From the NCBI RefSeq assembly GCF_950097975.1, contig NZ_CATNHF010000033.1, positions 1 to 64,000 of the forward strand: 64,000 nt of DNA, in the 5' to 3' direction. This stretch comes from Microbacterium sp. T2.11-28 (GTDB taxonomy: Bacteria; Actinomycetota; Actinomycetes; Actinomycetales; Microbacteriaceae). Both the position numbers and the translations under genes were made by a program. Shown here piece by piece: positions 7,777 to 14,943 of the stretch. The notes below the pieces were generated by a model that saw only the letters and a program-made list of their open reading frames with translations, was not told the DNA's origin and ran no database searches. The first letter of the stretch is position 1, and each line of letters opens with the position of its first letter.

Positions 7777-7821
7777 GGCCGCAAGTCTGACATCGGGCCC
7801 CGACATCCTCGTTCCGTTTTC

Positions 7822-7848
7822 TTACATCCTGTAACTATGAGGTAGGGT
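7822..7848 (+). promoter_or_regulatory. MarR gene promoter with TTACA-TGTAA inverted repeat
   Basis: TTACA-TCC-TGTAA (7822-7834) is a perfect short palindrome. TAGGGT (7843-7848) lies 6 nt before ATG 7855, the leaderless arrangement. A MarR dimer on the palindrome would occlude the -35/-10 region, suggesting autorepression (inference). Confidence 0.5.
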
Positions 7849-7854
7849 ACGCAT

Positions 7855-8319
7855 ATGCCCGATCCTCTTCTCCTCGATCGCCTCCTGCTGGTGTCCCACC
7901 TGTTCCAGCAGGACATGGCACGGGAGTACGACGGCACCCCCCTGTCCGAAGCGCGCATGGCGGTGCTGTGGACCGTGCACCACGCCGGCCCGGTCACGCA
8001 GCAGGCGATCGCCGAGAGCCTCGCCCTCACTCCCCGGACGATCAGCGCCCACGTCGACGCCCTCGAGACCTCGGGACACCTCCGGCGCACGGCGCATCCG
8101 GGCGACCGCCGCGCCCATCTGGTCGCCCTCACCCCCGACGGCGCCGCGCTCATGGAGCGCACCGTCGTCCGCCACGCCGACCTCAGCGCGCAGCTTCGCG
8201 CCGCCGTCGCGCCCGCCGACCGCGACGCCCTGGAACGCGGGCTCGACGCGGTGGCCGCCCGGCTCGCCGAGCTGATCGCCGACGAAGCGGCCGGCGCCGC
8301 GGCACGGAGCACGCGATGA
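7855..8319 (+). CDS. MarR family transcriptional regulator
   Basis: A 154-residue winged-helix protein. The MarR core is clear: VLWTVHHAGPVTQQAIAESL (helix-turn-helix entry), LTPRTISAHVDALETSGHL (recognition helix), the wing RTAHPGDRRAHLVALTPDGAAL, and a C-terminal dimerisation helix. MarR dimers bind short palindromes and release DNA on binding small, often phenolic, ligands. Transcription is probably leaderless (TAGGGT, N6, ATG). The stop overlaps the start of the following membrane-protein gene by ATGA, so the two form an operon and that protein is the probable regulated partner. Confidence 0.85.
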   Translation: MPDPLLLDRLLLVSHLFQQDMAREYDGTPLSEARMAVLWTVHHAGPVTQQAIAESLALTPRTISAHVDALETSGHLRRTAHPGDRRAHLVALTPDGAALMERTVVRHADLSAQLRAAVAPADRDALERGLDAVAARLAELIADEAAGAAARSTR

Positions 8320-8984
8320 CGGAGGTCGACCGCACCCCCGCACCCACGATGCGACCGCCCCGCCGCGCGCGTGCGGCCTCCTGGGCACGCCGGGCGCTGC
8401 ACATGGAGCGGGGGATCTATGCCGCGATCGGCCGGGCGCTCGCACGACGCCCCGCCCTGCCGCCCGGGGCGAGCGGCTTCCGCTACGACGCGCCCGTCCG
8501 GACGATCCTCGTCGTCTTCATCGTGCTGTCGGCCGTCGAGATCCCCATCATCGATCTCATCGTCCATCCCTGGCCCCCGGTGCGCATCGGTCTGCTCGTA
8601 CTGGGGATCTGGGGCCTGACATGGATGGTCGGGCTCCTCTGCGCCTACCGGATGCGCCCGCACACCGTGGGACCGGGCGGCATCCGAGTGCGCGAGGGGC
8701 TGGAGATCGACATCGACCTCCCCTGGGACGTCATCGCGTCCGTCGCCCGCGCTCCCCGCACCGATCAGCCGAAGTCGCCGCGCATCGACGGCCCGGAGGG
8801 AGCCCGCGTGCTGTCGCTGCGGATGCAGGACGCCACCAGTGTCGAGATCGCGCTCGAGCAGCCGACGACAGTGCGCCTCCCCGGGCTCGCGCCGCGGGGA
8901 GGCGATCAGACCGTGTCGACGGTGCGTCTGTGGGTCGACGACACCGACGGCTTCCTGCAGGCGGTGCGCCGCCACATCCCGTGA
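8316..8984 (+). CDS. Membrane protein of unknown function, coupled to MarR
   Basis: A 222-residue protein. After an Arg/Pro-rich cytoplasmic start (residues 1-70) there are two adjacent hydrophobic helices (TILVVFIVLSAVEIPIIDLI and RIGLLVLGIWGLTWMVGLL). A C-terminal beta-rich segment of about 110 residues follows, containing GPGGIRVREGLEIDIDLPWD, which reads like a PH-like fold on the cytoplasmic side. The family is not recognised with confidence. The ATGA overlap with the MarR gene shows coupled translation. It is followed by the convergent PEP-mutase-like gene. Confidence 0.65.
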   Translation: MTEVDRTPAPTMRPPRRARAASWARRALHMERGIYAAIGRALARRPALPPGASGFRYDAPVRTILVVFIVLSAVEIPIIDLIVHPWPPVRIGLLVLGIWGLTWMVGLLCAYRMRPHTVGPGGIRVREGLEIDIDLPWDVIASVARAPRTDQPKSPRIDGPEGARVLSLRMQDATSVEIALEQPTTVRLPGLAPRGGDQTVSTVRLWVDDTDGFLQAVRRHIP

Positions 8985-9000
8985 CGGCGCGGCCGCCTCG

Positions 9001-9780
9001 TCAGTTGAGCGCGCGCGTCGACGCGGGGATCGCGCCGTCGGCGTAGAGTTCCTTCGCGACGTCCTGCAGCGCCGTGAGGGCGACCCGCTGCGTCATCGGG
9101 CCGTAGGAGATCCGGGCCACGCCCAGGGCCTCGTACTCCGCCGCCGTCAGCGCGCCGGGCAGGCCGATGACCGACACCTTGCGCTCGCCGATGCCCTCGA
9201 CGAGCTGGCGGGTGACATCGGCGTCGAGGATGCCCGGCACGAACACGACGTCGGCGCCCGCGCCGAGGTAGGCGCGGCCGCGCTCGATGGCATCGGCGAT
9301 GGAGTCCGCCACCGGGCGGTCGCCCCCGCGGACGAACGCATCGGTGCGCGCGTTGAGCGCGAAGGGCACGCCCTCGGCCTCACCCGCGCGGACGATGGCC
9401 TCGACGGCGGCGACCGACTCGGCGAGCGGCTTCAGCCGGTCCTCGACGTTCGCCCCCACCGCGCCGACGCCGATGGCGCGACGGACGGTCTCGCCGGGGT
9501 CGCCGAAGCCGGCGTCGAGATCGGCGGTGACGGGAAGGTCGCCGGCGACCTCGACGATGCGGCCGACCATGTCGAGCACGAGGTCGAGCGGGATGTTCTC
9601 GCCGTCGGCGTAGCCGAAGGTCGCGGCGATGGAGTGCCCGGCGGTCGCGATGGCCCGCGTCTCGGGCAGCTCGATGATCGCCTTCGCCGAGACGACGTCC
9701 CACACGTTGACGACGCGCAGGATCTCGGGGGCGGCGTGGAGGGCGGACAGGGTCTGGGCACGCTGGCTGGTCGTGGTCAT
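9001..9780 (-). CDS. Isocitrate lyase/PEP mutase family protein
   Basis: A 259-residue TIM-barrel protein of the PEP mutase/isocitrate lyase superfamily. Characteristic segments are LRVVNVWDVVSAKAI, AGHSIAATFGY, the metal-site region VTADLDAGFGDP, GANVEDRL and FALNARTDAF. The family includes carboxyvinyl-carboxyphosphonate mutase, methylisocitrate lyase and oxaloacetate-type C-C or P-C lyases. The exact reaction of this subgroup (lacking the isocitrate lyase KKCGH motif) is not assignable. ATG 9780 has TAGCGT 6 nt upstream (9792-9787), so the message is probably leaderless. It is a single gene, convergent with the membrane protein before it. Confidence 0.8.
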   Translation of the reverse strand: MTTTSQRAQTLSALHAAPEILRVVNVWDVVSAKAIIELPETRAIATAGHSIAATFGYADGENIPLDLVLDMVGRIVEVAGDLPVTADLDAGFGDPGETVRRAIGVGAVGANVEDRLKPLAESVAAVEAIVRAGEAEGVPFALNARTDAFVRGGDRPVADSIADAIERGRAYLGAGADVVFVPGILDADVTRQLVEGIGERKVSVIGLPGALTAAEYEALGVARISYGPMTQRVALTALQDVAKELYADGAIPASTRALN

Positions 9781-9897
9781 ACGTCCACGCTACTCACGCC
9801 GCGCGCGCCCGGGGTCGCCGGATCCGGATCGCCGTCGATCGCCGTCCGACCTCGCGCGCGAGGCGCGACCGCGGCGCGGCAGCGGATCAGGCTGCGT

Positions 9898-10074
9898 TCA
9901 CTCCGCGCGGCGGAACACGCTGCGCAGCACGAAGTAGACGATGACCGCCACGACGGCGACCGCGAGCAGCTTGAACGCGAAGGCGATCAGGCTGAACAGC
10001 ACGTTCACCAGCACCCAGGCGATGACGACCGCGACGACGACTCCGACGATGGTCCAGACGGTCCCCTTGTTCAT
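9898..10074 (-). CDS. Small two-helix membrane protein
   Basis: A 58-residue protein, MNKGTVW followed by two long Val/Ala/Leu/Ile-rich hydrophobic helices (about residues 7-29 and 31-52) and a basic tail ending RSVFRRAE. No family assignment was possible. The start is fixed by TACGCT (10086-10081) exactly 6 nt upstream of ATG 10074, the leaderless pattern, and by the Lys-Gly-Thr N-terminus typical of such small proteins. The gene is longer-open upstream but that extension is Arg/Pro-rich and antisense-like. It is divergent from the HNH gene; nothing in context reveals a role. Confidence 0.6.
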   Translation of the reverse strand: MNKGTVWTIVGVVVAVVIAWVLVNVLFSLIAFAFKLLAVAVVAVIVYFVLRSVFRRAE

Positions 10075-10244
10075 GGGTCCAGCGTAGGCGAGGCGGCACG
10101 ATGCCGCCGCACCGCCGCCGATGCGGGTGCGCCCCGTGCGGAGCCTCCTCCCCAGCGGGGCCCGCGCAGTGGTTGTCCACAGGAAGCGCCGCTGATCGGG
10201 GATTTCGGTGCCCGGGCGTCGGAGCCTCTCGCGATGATGGAGGG

Positions 10245-11594
10245 ATGAACAGCACCTCGACGACGGCCCGGAGCGTCGTGTCCGGCGATGCGTCCGGCGA
10301 CGTGTCCGTGACGCGCATCGAGTCGCTGCTCGAAGGCCTCGCGGAAGCCGGGCGCCAGGCGGCGGCCGCGCACGCCCGGCACCTCGCACTGCTGGCCGAG
10401 GCGCTGGAGGTGGCCGACGCGCAGGCCGACGCCGGTGCGCCCGCCGCCGTGCGGGACATCCCCCTGCGCTCGCTGGCGGCGCAGATCGGGGCGACGCTGC
10501 GGGTGTCGGACCGCACGGTGCAGCGGCAGCTGTCGGAGGCATGGGCGGTCTCGACGCGGTTCGCGGCGACCCTGGGCGCCCTGGCGTCGGGTGACATCAC
10601 CCGGGCGCACGTGCGGGTCATCGTCGATGCCGGGTCGCCGATCGACGACGACGAGGCCCGCGCGGCATACGAGGCCGCGGCGCTGGAGATCGCGCGGCGC
10701 GAGACACCGGGCCGGCTGCGACCGGCGGCGCGGCTGCTCGCGGGACGGTTGCACCCGATGCCTCTGGACGAACGTCATCGGGTCGCCGCGGCGGGGCGAG
10801 ACGTGTGGGTGCGCGACCTCGACGACGGGATGGCGGAGATCATCGCCGTCCTCCCGACTGCGATCGCGCACGCGATCCGCGACCGGCTCGATCAGTACGC
10901 CCGGCGTCAGATCTCCCACCGGGAGGTCGTGGACGGCGAGGACGACCCGGTCGCCGGGGCGGAGCCGGTCTGCCGCGACCTCCGGGGCGTCGGCGAGGTG
11001 CGGGCGGACGTGTTCGCCGACCTGCTCCTCACCGGTCATGCCACCGCGCAGATCAGCGACGCGTCGATCCCCGAGGGCGAGGCGATCGTCGCCCGCGTGC
11101 AGGTGACGGTGCCCGTGCTCACGGTGCTCGGGGCGGACACGGCGCCCGCTGAACTGGTCGGCCACGCGCCGATCGACACCGCGACGGCGTGCCGGCTCGC
11201 GGCGGGCGCTCCGGGCTGGGACCGCGTCCTCACCCATCCCGTCACCGGGACCGTCCTCGCCGTCGATCGGTACCGCCCGAGCGACCAGCTGAAGCGGGCA
11301 CTGCAGGTGAGGGATGAGCACTGCCGGTTCCCCGGCTGCCGGATGCCGACCCGCCGCTGCGACATCGACCACACCATCGCCCGGGAACACGACGGACCCA
11401 CCGAGCTCGGGAATCTCGCGCACCTGTGCCGCCGGCACCACACGCTGAAGCACCACTCGGCGTGGCGGGTGAGACAGACGCCCGACGGGGTGCTGCACTG
11501 GACCACGCCCACCGGGCGCATCCATGTCGATCGGCCCGCGCAGACGCTCACGTTCACGCCCGTCGACGACGCCGAACCGCCGCCGCCGTTCTAG
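10245..11594 (+). CDS. DUF222/13E12-repeat family HNH endonuclease domain protein
   Basis: A 449-residue protein with the actinobacterial 13E12 layout. A helical DUF222 domain covers about residues 20-330. It includes LAGRLHPMPLDERHR and the GHAPIDTATACRLAAGAPGW region. A C-terminal HNH zinc-finger nuclease domain (CRFPGCRMPTRRCDIDH, then LGNLAHLCRRHHTLKHH) ends the protein. Family members are often multicopy (REP13E12 of mycobacteria) and their biological role is unsettled. ATG 10245 abuts GGAGGG, and GATGAT ends 6 nt upstream, so a leaderless start is possible. The 3' side carries an 11-unit 13-bp minisatellite. No flanking inverted repeats or transposase were found. Confidence 0.85.
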   Translation: MNSTSTTARSVVSGDASGDVSVTRIESLLEGLAEAGRQAAAAHARHLALLAEALEVADAQADAGAPAAVRDIPLRSLAAQIGATLRVSDRTVQRQLSEAWAVSTRFAATLGALASGDITRAHVRVIVDAGSPIDDDEARAAYEAAALEIARRETPGRLRPAARLLAGRLHPMPLDERHRVAAAGRDVWVRDLDDGMAEIIAVLPTAIAHAIRDRLDQYARRQISHREVVDGEDDPVAGAEPVCRDLRGVGEVRADVFADLLLTGHATAQISDASIPEGEAIVARVQVTVPVLTVLGADTAPAELVGHAPIDTATACRLAAGAPGWDRVLTHPVTGTVLAVDRYRPSDQLKRALQVRDEHCRFPGCRMPTRRCDIDHTIAREHDGPTELGNLAHLCRRHHTLKHHSAWRVRQTPDGVLHWTTPTGRIHVDRPAQTLTFTPVDDAEPPPPF

Positions 11595-11618
11595 CCCCGA
11601 CCACCGCCGCCGGCTCGC

Positions 11619-11759
11619 CCATCCGGGTCACCCATCCGGGTCGCCCATCCGGGTCGCCCATCCAGGTCACCCATCTGGACTCCCATCCGGGTCACCCATC
11701 CGGGTCGCCCATCCGGGTCACCCATCCGGGTCGCCCATCCGGGCTTCCATCCGGGTCCG
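11619..11759. repeat. 13-bp tandem minisatellite, 11 units
   Basis: Units of CCATCCGGGTCRC start at 11619, 11632, 11645, 11658, 11671, 11683, 11696, 11709, 11722, 11735 and 11747. Two units are 12 nt and a few carry substitutions. Position 12 of the unit alternates A/G. The period is not a multiple of three and lies outside both genes, directly upstream of the ATP-grasp promoter region. Confidence 0.9.
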
Positions 11760-11797
11760 CCCGGCGGCGGACGTACCGCAGCGCGCCAGTACGCTGG

Positions 11798-12697
11798 ATG
11801 GTCGTGGCATCCCCTTCGCACCGCATCGGCATCGTCGTCACCGACTTCTACCCGGCGGAGGATCCCGACCACGACACCCCCCTGCTCCTCAGCGCGCTGC
11901 AGGAGCGCGGGGTGGCCGCCGCGCCGGTCGTGTGGCACGGCGACGACGACCTGACGGGCTTCGACCTCCTCGTGATCCGCTCACCGTGGGACTACCCCGA
12001 GCGCGCCGCCGACTTCGCCGCGTGGCTGGACCGCGCGGACGCGGCGACGCGCGTGCTCAACCCGCCGCCGGTCGTGCGGTGGAACCTCGACAAGCACTAC
12101 CTGCGCGACCTCGCCGGCGCCGGCATCGCCGTCGTGCCGACGGAGTACGCGCGCACGGACGGCGACATCCGCCGCGCCTTGGCCGCGCACGGCACCGGGC
12201 AGGTGGTCGTGAAGCCCGCCGTCTCGGCCGGGGCGCGCGACACGGGGCTGTTCGACGCGGCCGACCCCGCAGCTCGCGCTCTCGCCCAGCGGATCGTCGC
12301 GGCCGGCGGGGTCGCCATGATCCAGCCCGAGGTCCCCGAGCTGAGCGCCGGCGCCGAGAAGGCGCTCTACGCGATCGGCGGCCACTTCACGCACGCGATC
12401 GCGAAGGGCGCCCTGCTGGCGCCCGGCGGCGGGCTCATCGGCGGCGTGTACGTCGAGCACCCCGAACCCGTCGAGGCGACCCCCGCCGAGCGCGCCTTCG
12501 CCGACGACGTGCTGCGCGCGGTGGCGGAGGTGACCGCCCACGACATGCCCCTGTACGCCCGGATCGACACGGTGGATTCCGCCGAGCACGGCCTCGTCGT
12601 GCTCGAGGTCGAGCTGGTCGAGCCGGCCCTCAACCTGCACGTCGCACCGCACGTCACCGGCGTCGTGGCGGACGCCATCGCCCGCGCCGCCGGCTGA
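11798..12697 (+). CDS. ATP-grasp domain protein, DcsG/RimK-like
   Basis: A 299-residue ATP-grasp enzyme. N-terminal pre-ATP-grasp features are GIVVTDFYPAEDPDHDTPLL, VIRSPWDYPERAADF and VVRWNLDKHYLRDL. The ATP-binding part includes GQVVVKPAVSAGARDTG and MIQPEVPEL. The Mg-binding end is LYARIDTV...VLEVELVEPALNL. It closely follows the cycloserine-ligase DcsG-like group, which joins a carboxylate to an amine at the cost of ATP, but the substrate is unknown and no biosynthetic neighbours are present. The start is ATG 11798 or GTG 11804; TACGCT at 11790-11795 suggests a leaderless or near-leaderless message. Confidence 0.78.
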   Translation: MVVASPSHRIGIVVTDFYPAEDPDHDTPLLLSALQERGVAAAPVVWHGDDDLTGFDLLVIRSPWDYPERAADFAAWLDRADAATRVLNPPPVVRWNLDKHYLRDLAGAGIAVVPTEYARTDGDIRRALAAHGTGQVVVKPAVSAGARDTGLFDAADPAARALAQRIVAAGGVAMIQPEVPELSAGAEKALYAIGGHFTHAIAKGALLAPGGGLIGGVYVEHPEPVEATPAERAFADDVLRAVAEVTAHDMPLYARIDTVDSAEHGLVVLEVELVEPALNLHVAPHVTGVVADAIARAAG

Positions 12698-12797
12698 CCG
12701 CGCCGGACTCCCCCACTCAGGAAGGATCCGTCCTCCGGCGGCAGACATGCTGGAGCCGTCTTCCGTCCGCGGTCGCCGTCGCCGTCGCCAGCGGGGC

Positions 12798-13352
12798 TCA
12801 GTCGAGGAAGGCGGCGGGATCGAACTCCTCGATGGGGATGATCCGCACGCGCGGCAGCCGCGCGTCGAACGCGTGCGCGTCGTACTCGAGGTCGAAGAAC
12901 TCGACCCCCGGGATCGACGCGAACTCGGCGCTGCGGAACTCCTGGAACCCGATGACGCCCACGCGGCGTCCCGGGCCCGCGAGAGCCGTGACGCCTTCGA
13001 CGAAGTCGCGGTCGTGGCTGACGAGGACGACGTCGGCGTCGCGCTCCGCGAGAGCCACGAGGGTGCGCTGGATGGCCAGGTCGACGACCTTCGCGTCGGA
13101 CGGGCCCGACAGCGGCACCGGGCGGTAGCCGAGCGCGAGCAGGGCCTGCACGAAGGACATGGGCAGGTGCTCGGTGGCGTTCAGGAAGAAGAGGCCCTTG
13201 GCCGGCTGCTCCCAGCGGTCGGCGACGAACGCGAGCAGCCGATCCCAGCGCGGCCGCTCGTCGGGCTGCGGCCGGCGACCGAGGATGGAGCCCCCGAGGG
13301 TCGCGTCGATGTTCTCGCCGTCGACGAGGACCCAGGTGTTGCGTGCGGCCAC
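12798..13352 (-). CDS. NYN-domain (LabA/DUF88-like) putative ribonuclease
   Basis: A 184-residue protein with the NYN fold, a PIN-like nuclease domain. The N-terminal WVLVDGENID carries the first metal-binding Asp. Conserved acidic positions follow in SGPSDAKVVDLAI, DADVVLVSHDRDFV and GRRVGVIGF. NYN proteins act on RNA in processing or turnover, with metal-dependent cleavage (family knowledge). GTG 13352 has GGGAGAG about 8 nt upstream and TACGGT at 13393-13388 as a -10 candidate, giving a short leader of about 28 nt. It is convergent with the ATP-grasp gene. No partner is obvious. Confidence 0.78.
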   Translation of the reverse strand: MAARNTWVLVDGENIDATLGGSILGRRPQPDERPRWDRLLAFVADRWEQPAKGLFFLNATEHLPMSFVQALLALGYRPVPLSGPSDAKVVDLAIQRTLVALAERDADVVLVSHDRDFVEGVTALAGPGRRVGVIGFQEFRSAEFASIPGVEFFDLEYDAHAFDARLPRVRIIPIEEFDPAAFLD

Positions 13353-13404
13353 TGACTCTCCCGACGTTGGTGGGACCGGTGCTCCGTACCGTAGCAGGGC
13401 GGTC

Positions 13405-13509
13405 GCCGGTCAGCGCACCCGGGCCGGGGCTGCGCCGGACGCGCGCGCAGTGCCAGACAGGCGAGGGCGGCCGCCGGTCAGCGCGCCCGGGCCGGGGCTG
13501 CGCCGGACG
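13405..13509. repeat. 37-bp direct repeat, one copy inside the MFS gene 3' end
   Basis: GCCGGTCAGCGCRCCCGGGC and the following 17 nt occur at 13405-13441 and again at 13473-13509, with one mismatch and a 68-nt period. The second copy spans the stop codon of the MFS transporter gene, so the first looks like a partial duplication of that gene's end. Confidence 0.85.
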
Positions 13510-14728
13510 GACCCTCAGCTGCCCGGTCGTGGCGTGCGTTGACGACGCCCAGAGCGAGGACCAGCGCGGCCGCCCCGAGCGGGAGCGCCATCGCGGCCTG
13601 GGCGGACGTCGCCTCGGCGAGCGCACCGGTCACTCCCGCCGCGATCGCCTGGGCGAGGGTGAGCGCCGATGCCAGCAGGGTCATGACCGTCGCCGATCGC
13701 CCCGCGGGACTGCGCTCGCCGGCGAGGCTGAACAGCGTCACCAGCGTCGGTCCGACGCCCAGTCCCATGAGCGAGAGCGCGACGATGACCGCGACGAGGT
13801 CGCCCGCCAGGGCATAGGCGGCCGACGCGGCGACCAGCACGGCGCCGAACGCGAGCCACCGCCAGCGCAGGGCGAAGCGCGCCGGCAGCAGCATGACGGT
13901 GAGGGCGAGTGCGGCCGACCCGATGCCCATCAGCCCGTAGAGCAGCCCCGCCGCCTCGCCGTCTCCGGTCGACTGCGCGAACGCGGTGAGCGAGGTGAGG
14001 GTGGAGCCGAAGAACAGCCCCACGCCGAACGTCGCGGCGACGAGGACGAGCACCGGACGCGACAGCACATCGCGCACCGGCGCCCGGGCCGGTGCGGTCT
14101 CGGCATCGCGGTCGGCCATGACGGCCGTCGGATGCAGGGCGAAGGCGGTGACGAACGCGAAGCTGAGCGCGGCGGCGACCGCGATCGGCGCCCAGGGGGC
14201 GAGGAAGGCGGCCAGCAGCCCCACGAGGACCGGCCCGATCACGAACGCGGTCTCGTCCGCGGCGGACTCGTAGGACATCACGCGCGAGAGCGTGCGCTCG
14301 CGGCGGTCGCCCCCGATGCGGTGACGGGCGATCGCGACCAGACGCGTGCGCGACAGCGCGGCGGCCTGCGGTGCGGTGAGACCGATGAGTGCCCCCGCGG
14401 CGAGGACCACCGGCTCGGGCATGCCGGTGAGGACGACCACCGGGAACAGCGCCAGCAGGATCCCGTTGGCGAGCCCCACCGGCACGAGCACCCGCCGCTG
14501 TCCGCGGCGGTCGACGAGATCGCCGATGACGGGCCCGGCGACGACGACGCCCACGCCCACGGCGGCGGAGGTGAGGCCCGCCAGCGCCACCGAGCCGCGC
14601 ACCGAGGCGACGAGCGTGAGGACGCCCACGACCATCATCGCGAAGGGCAGCCGCGCCACGAACGCGACGGGGAAGTAGCCCCAGCCGGTGTGCGCGATGA
14701 GAGAGCGGTCGTCGGTGATCGACGTCAT
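13478..14728 (-). CDS. Major facilitator superfamily transporter
   Basis: A 416-residue integral membrane protein with about 12 hydrophobic helices in two bundles separated by a polar loop near residues 200-220 (DRDAETAPARAPVRDVLSRP). Helix 2-3 carries the MFS motif-A-like GPVIGDLVDRRGQRRVLVPV. It probably exports or imports a small molecule by proton coupling; no substrate can be inferred. ATG 14728 is preceded by GGAGG about 9 nt upstream. The leader appears to be about 95 nt with a 14-bp palindrome, which suggests control. The C-terminal codons lie within a duplicated 37-bp segment. Confidence 0.85.
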   Translation of the reverse strand: MTSITDDRSLIAHTGWGYFPVAFVARLPFAMMVVGVLTLVASVRGSVALAGLTSAAVGVGVVVAGPVIGDLVDRRGQRRVLVPVGLANGILLALFPVVVLTGMPEPVVLAAGALIGLTAPQAAALSRTRLVAIARHRIGGDRRERTLSRVMSYESAADETAFVIGPVLVGLLAAFLAPWAPIAVAAALSFAFVTAFALHPTAVMADRDAETAPARAPVRDVLSRPVLVLVAATFGVGLFFGSTLTSLTAFAQSTGDGEAAGLLYGLMGIGSAALALTVMLLPARFALRWRWLAFGAVLVAASAAYALAGDLVAVIVALSLMGLGVGPTLVTLFSLAGERSPAGRSATVMTLLASALTLAQAIAAGVTGALAEATSAQAAMALPLGAAALVLALGVVNARHDRAAEGPSGAAPARAR

Positions 14729-14803
14729 GCAGAGGCCTCCGGAACAGTCAGCTCGTTGTCACGTGCCGCCTTGCTCCGAAAGCAGGTAGATGCACCATGC
14801 CCA

Positions 14804-14835
14804 GCGCCGATCGGCGCGGACGAAACTCCAGTCTA
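14804..14835 (-). promoter_or_regulatory. MFS gene promoter with palindrome; rest of 14729-14943 otherwise featureless
   Basis: TAGACT (14835-14830) is a minus-strand -10 candidate. GCGCCGATCGGCGC (14804-14817) is a perfect 14-bp palindrome that would sit just after the transcription start, a repressor-like position. On the plus strand TATCGT near 14892 could serve the secreted-protein gene. Confidence 0.4.
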
Positions 14836-14943
14836 GCGCGGGTTCCCGCCCTCGACCTGGGGAGCGCTCGTACCGTGCTCGCTCGTCGTGTTATCGTGCA
14901 CGGGCGCGCGGACCCCTCGCCGCGCGCGGATCTGGGGACCTTC

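Noticed and set aside
10173..10181. TTGTCCACA, identical to a common actinobacterial DnaA box
   Set aside because: A single copy without a cluster, AT-rich stretch or dnaA/dnaN genes; not evidence for an origin.
10245..11594. Mobile element boundaries around the 13E12-type HNH gene
   Set aside because: No flanking terminal repeats, target duplication or recombinase found.
11619..11759. Possible CRISPR or coding repeat
   Set aside because: Period of 13 with no spacers, not a multiple of three, and outside any supported gene.
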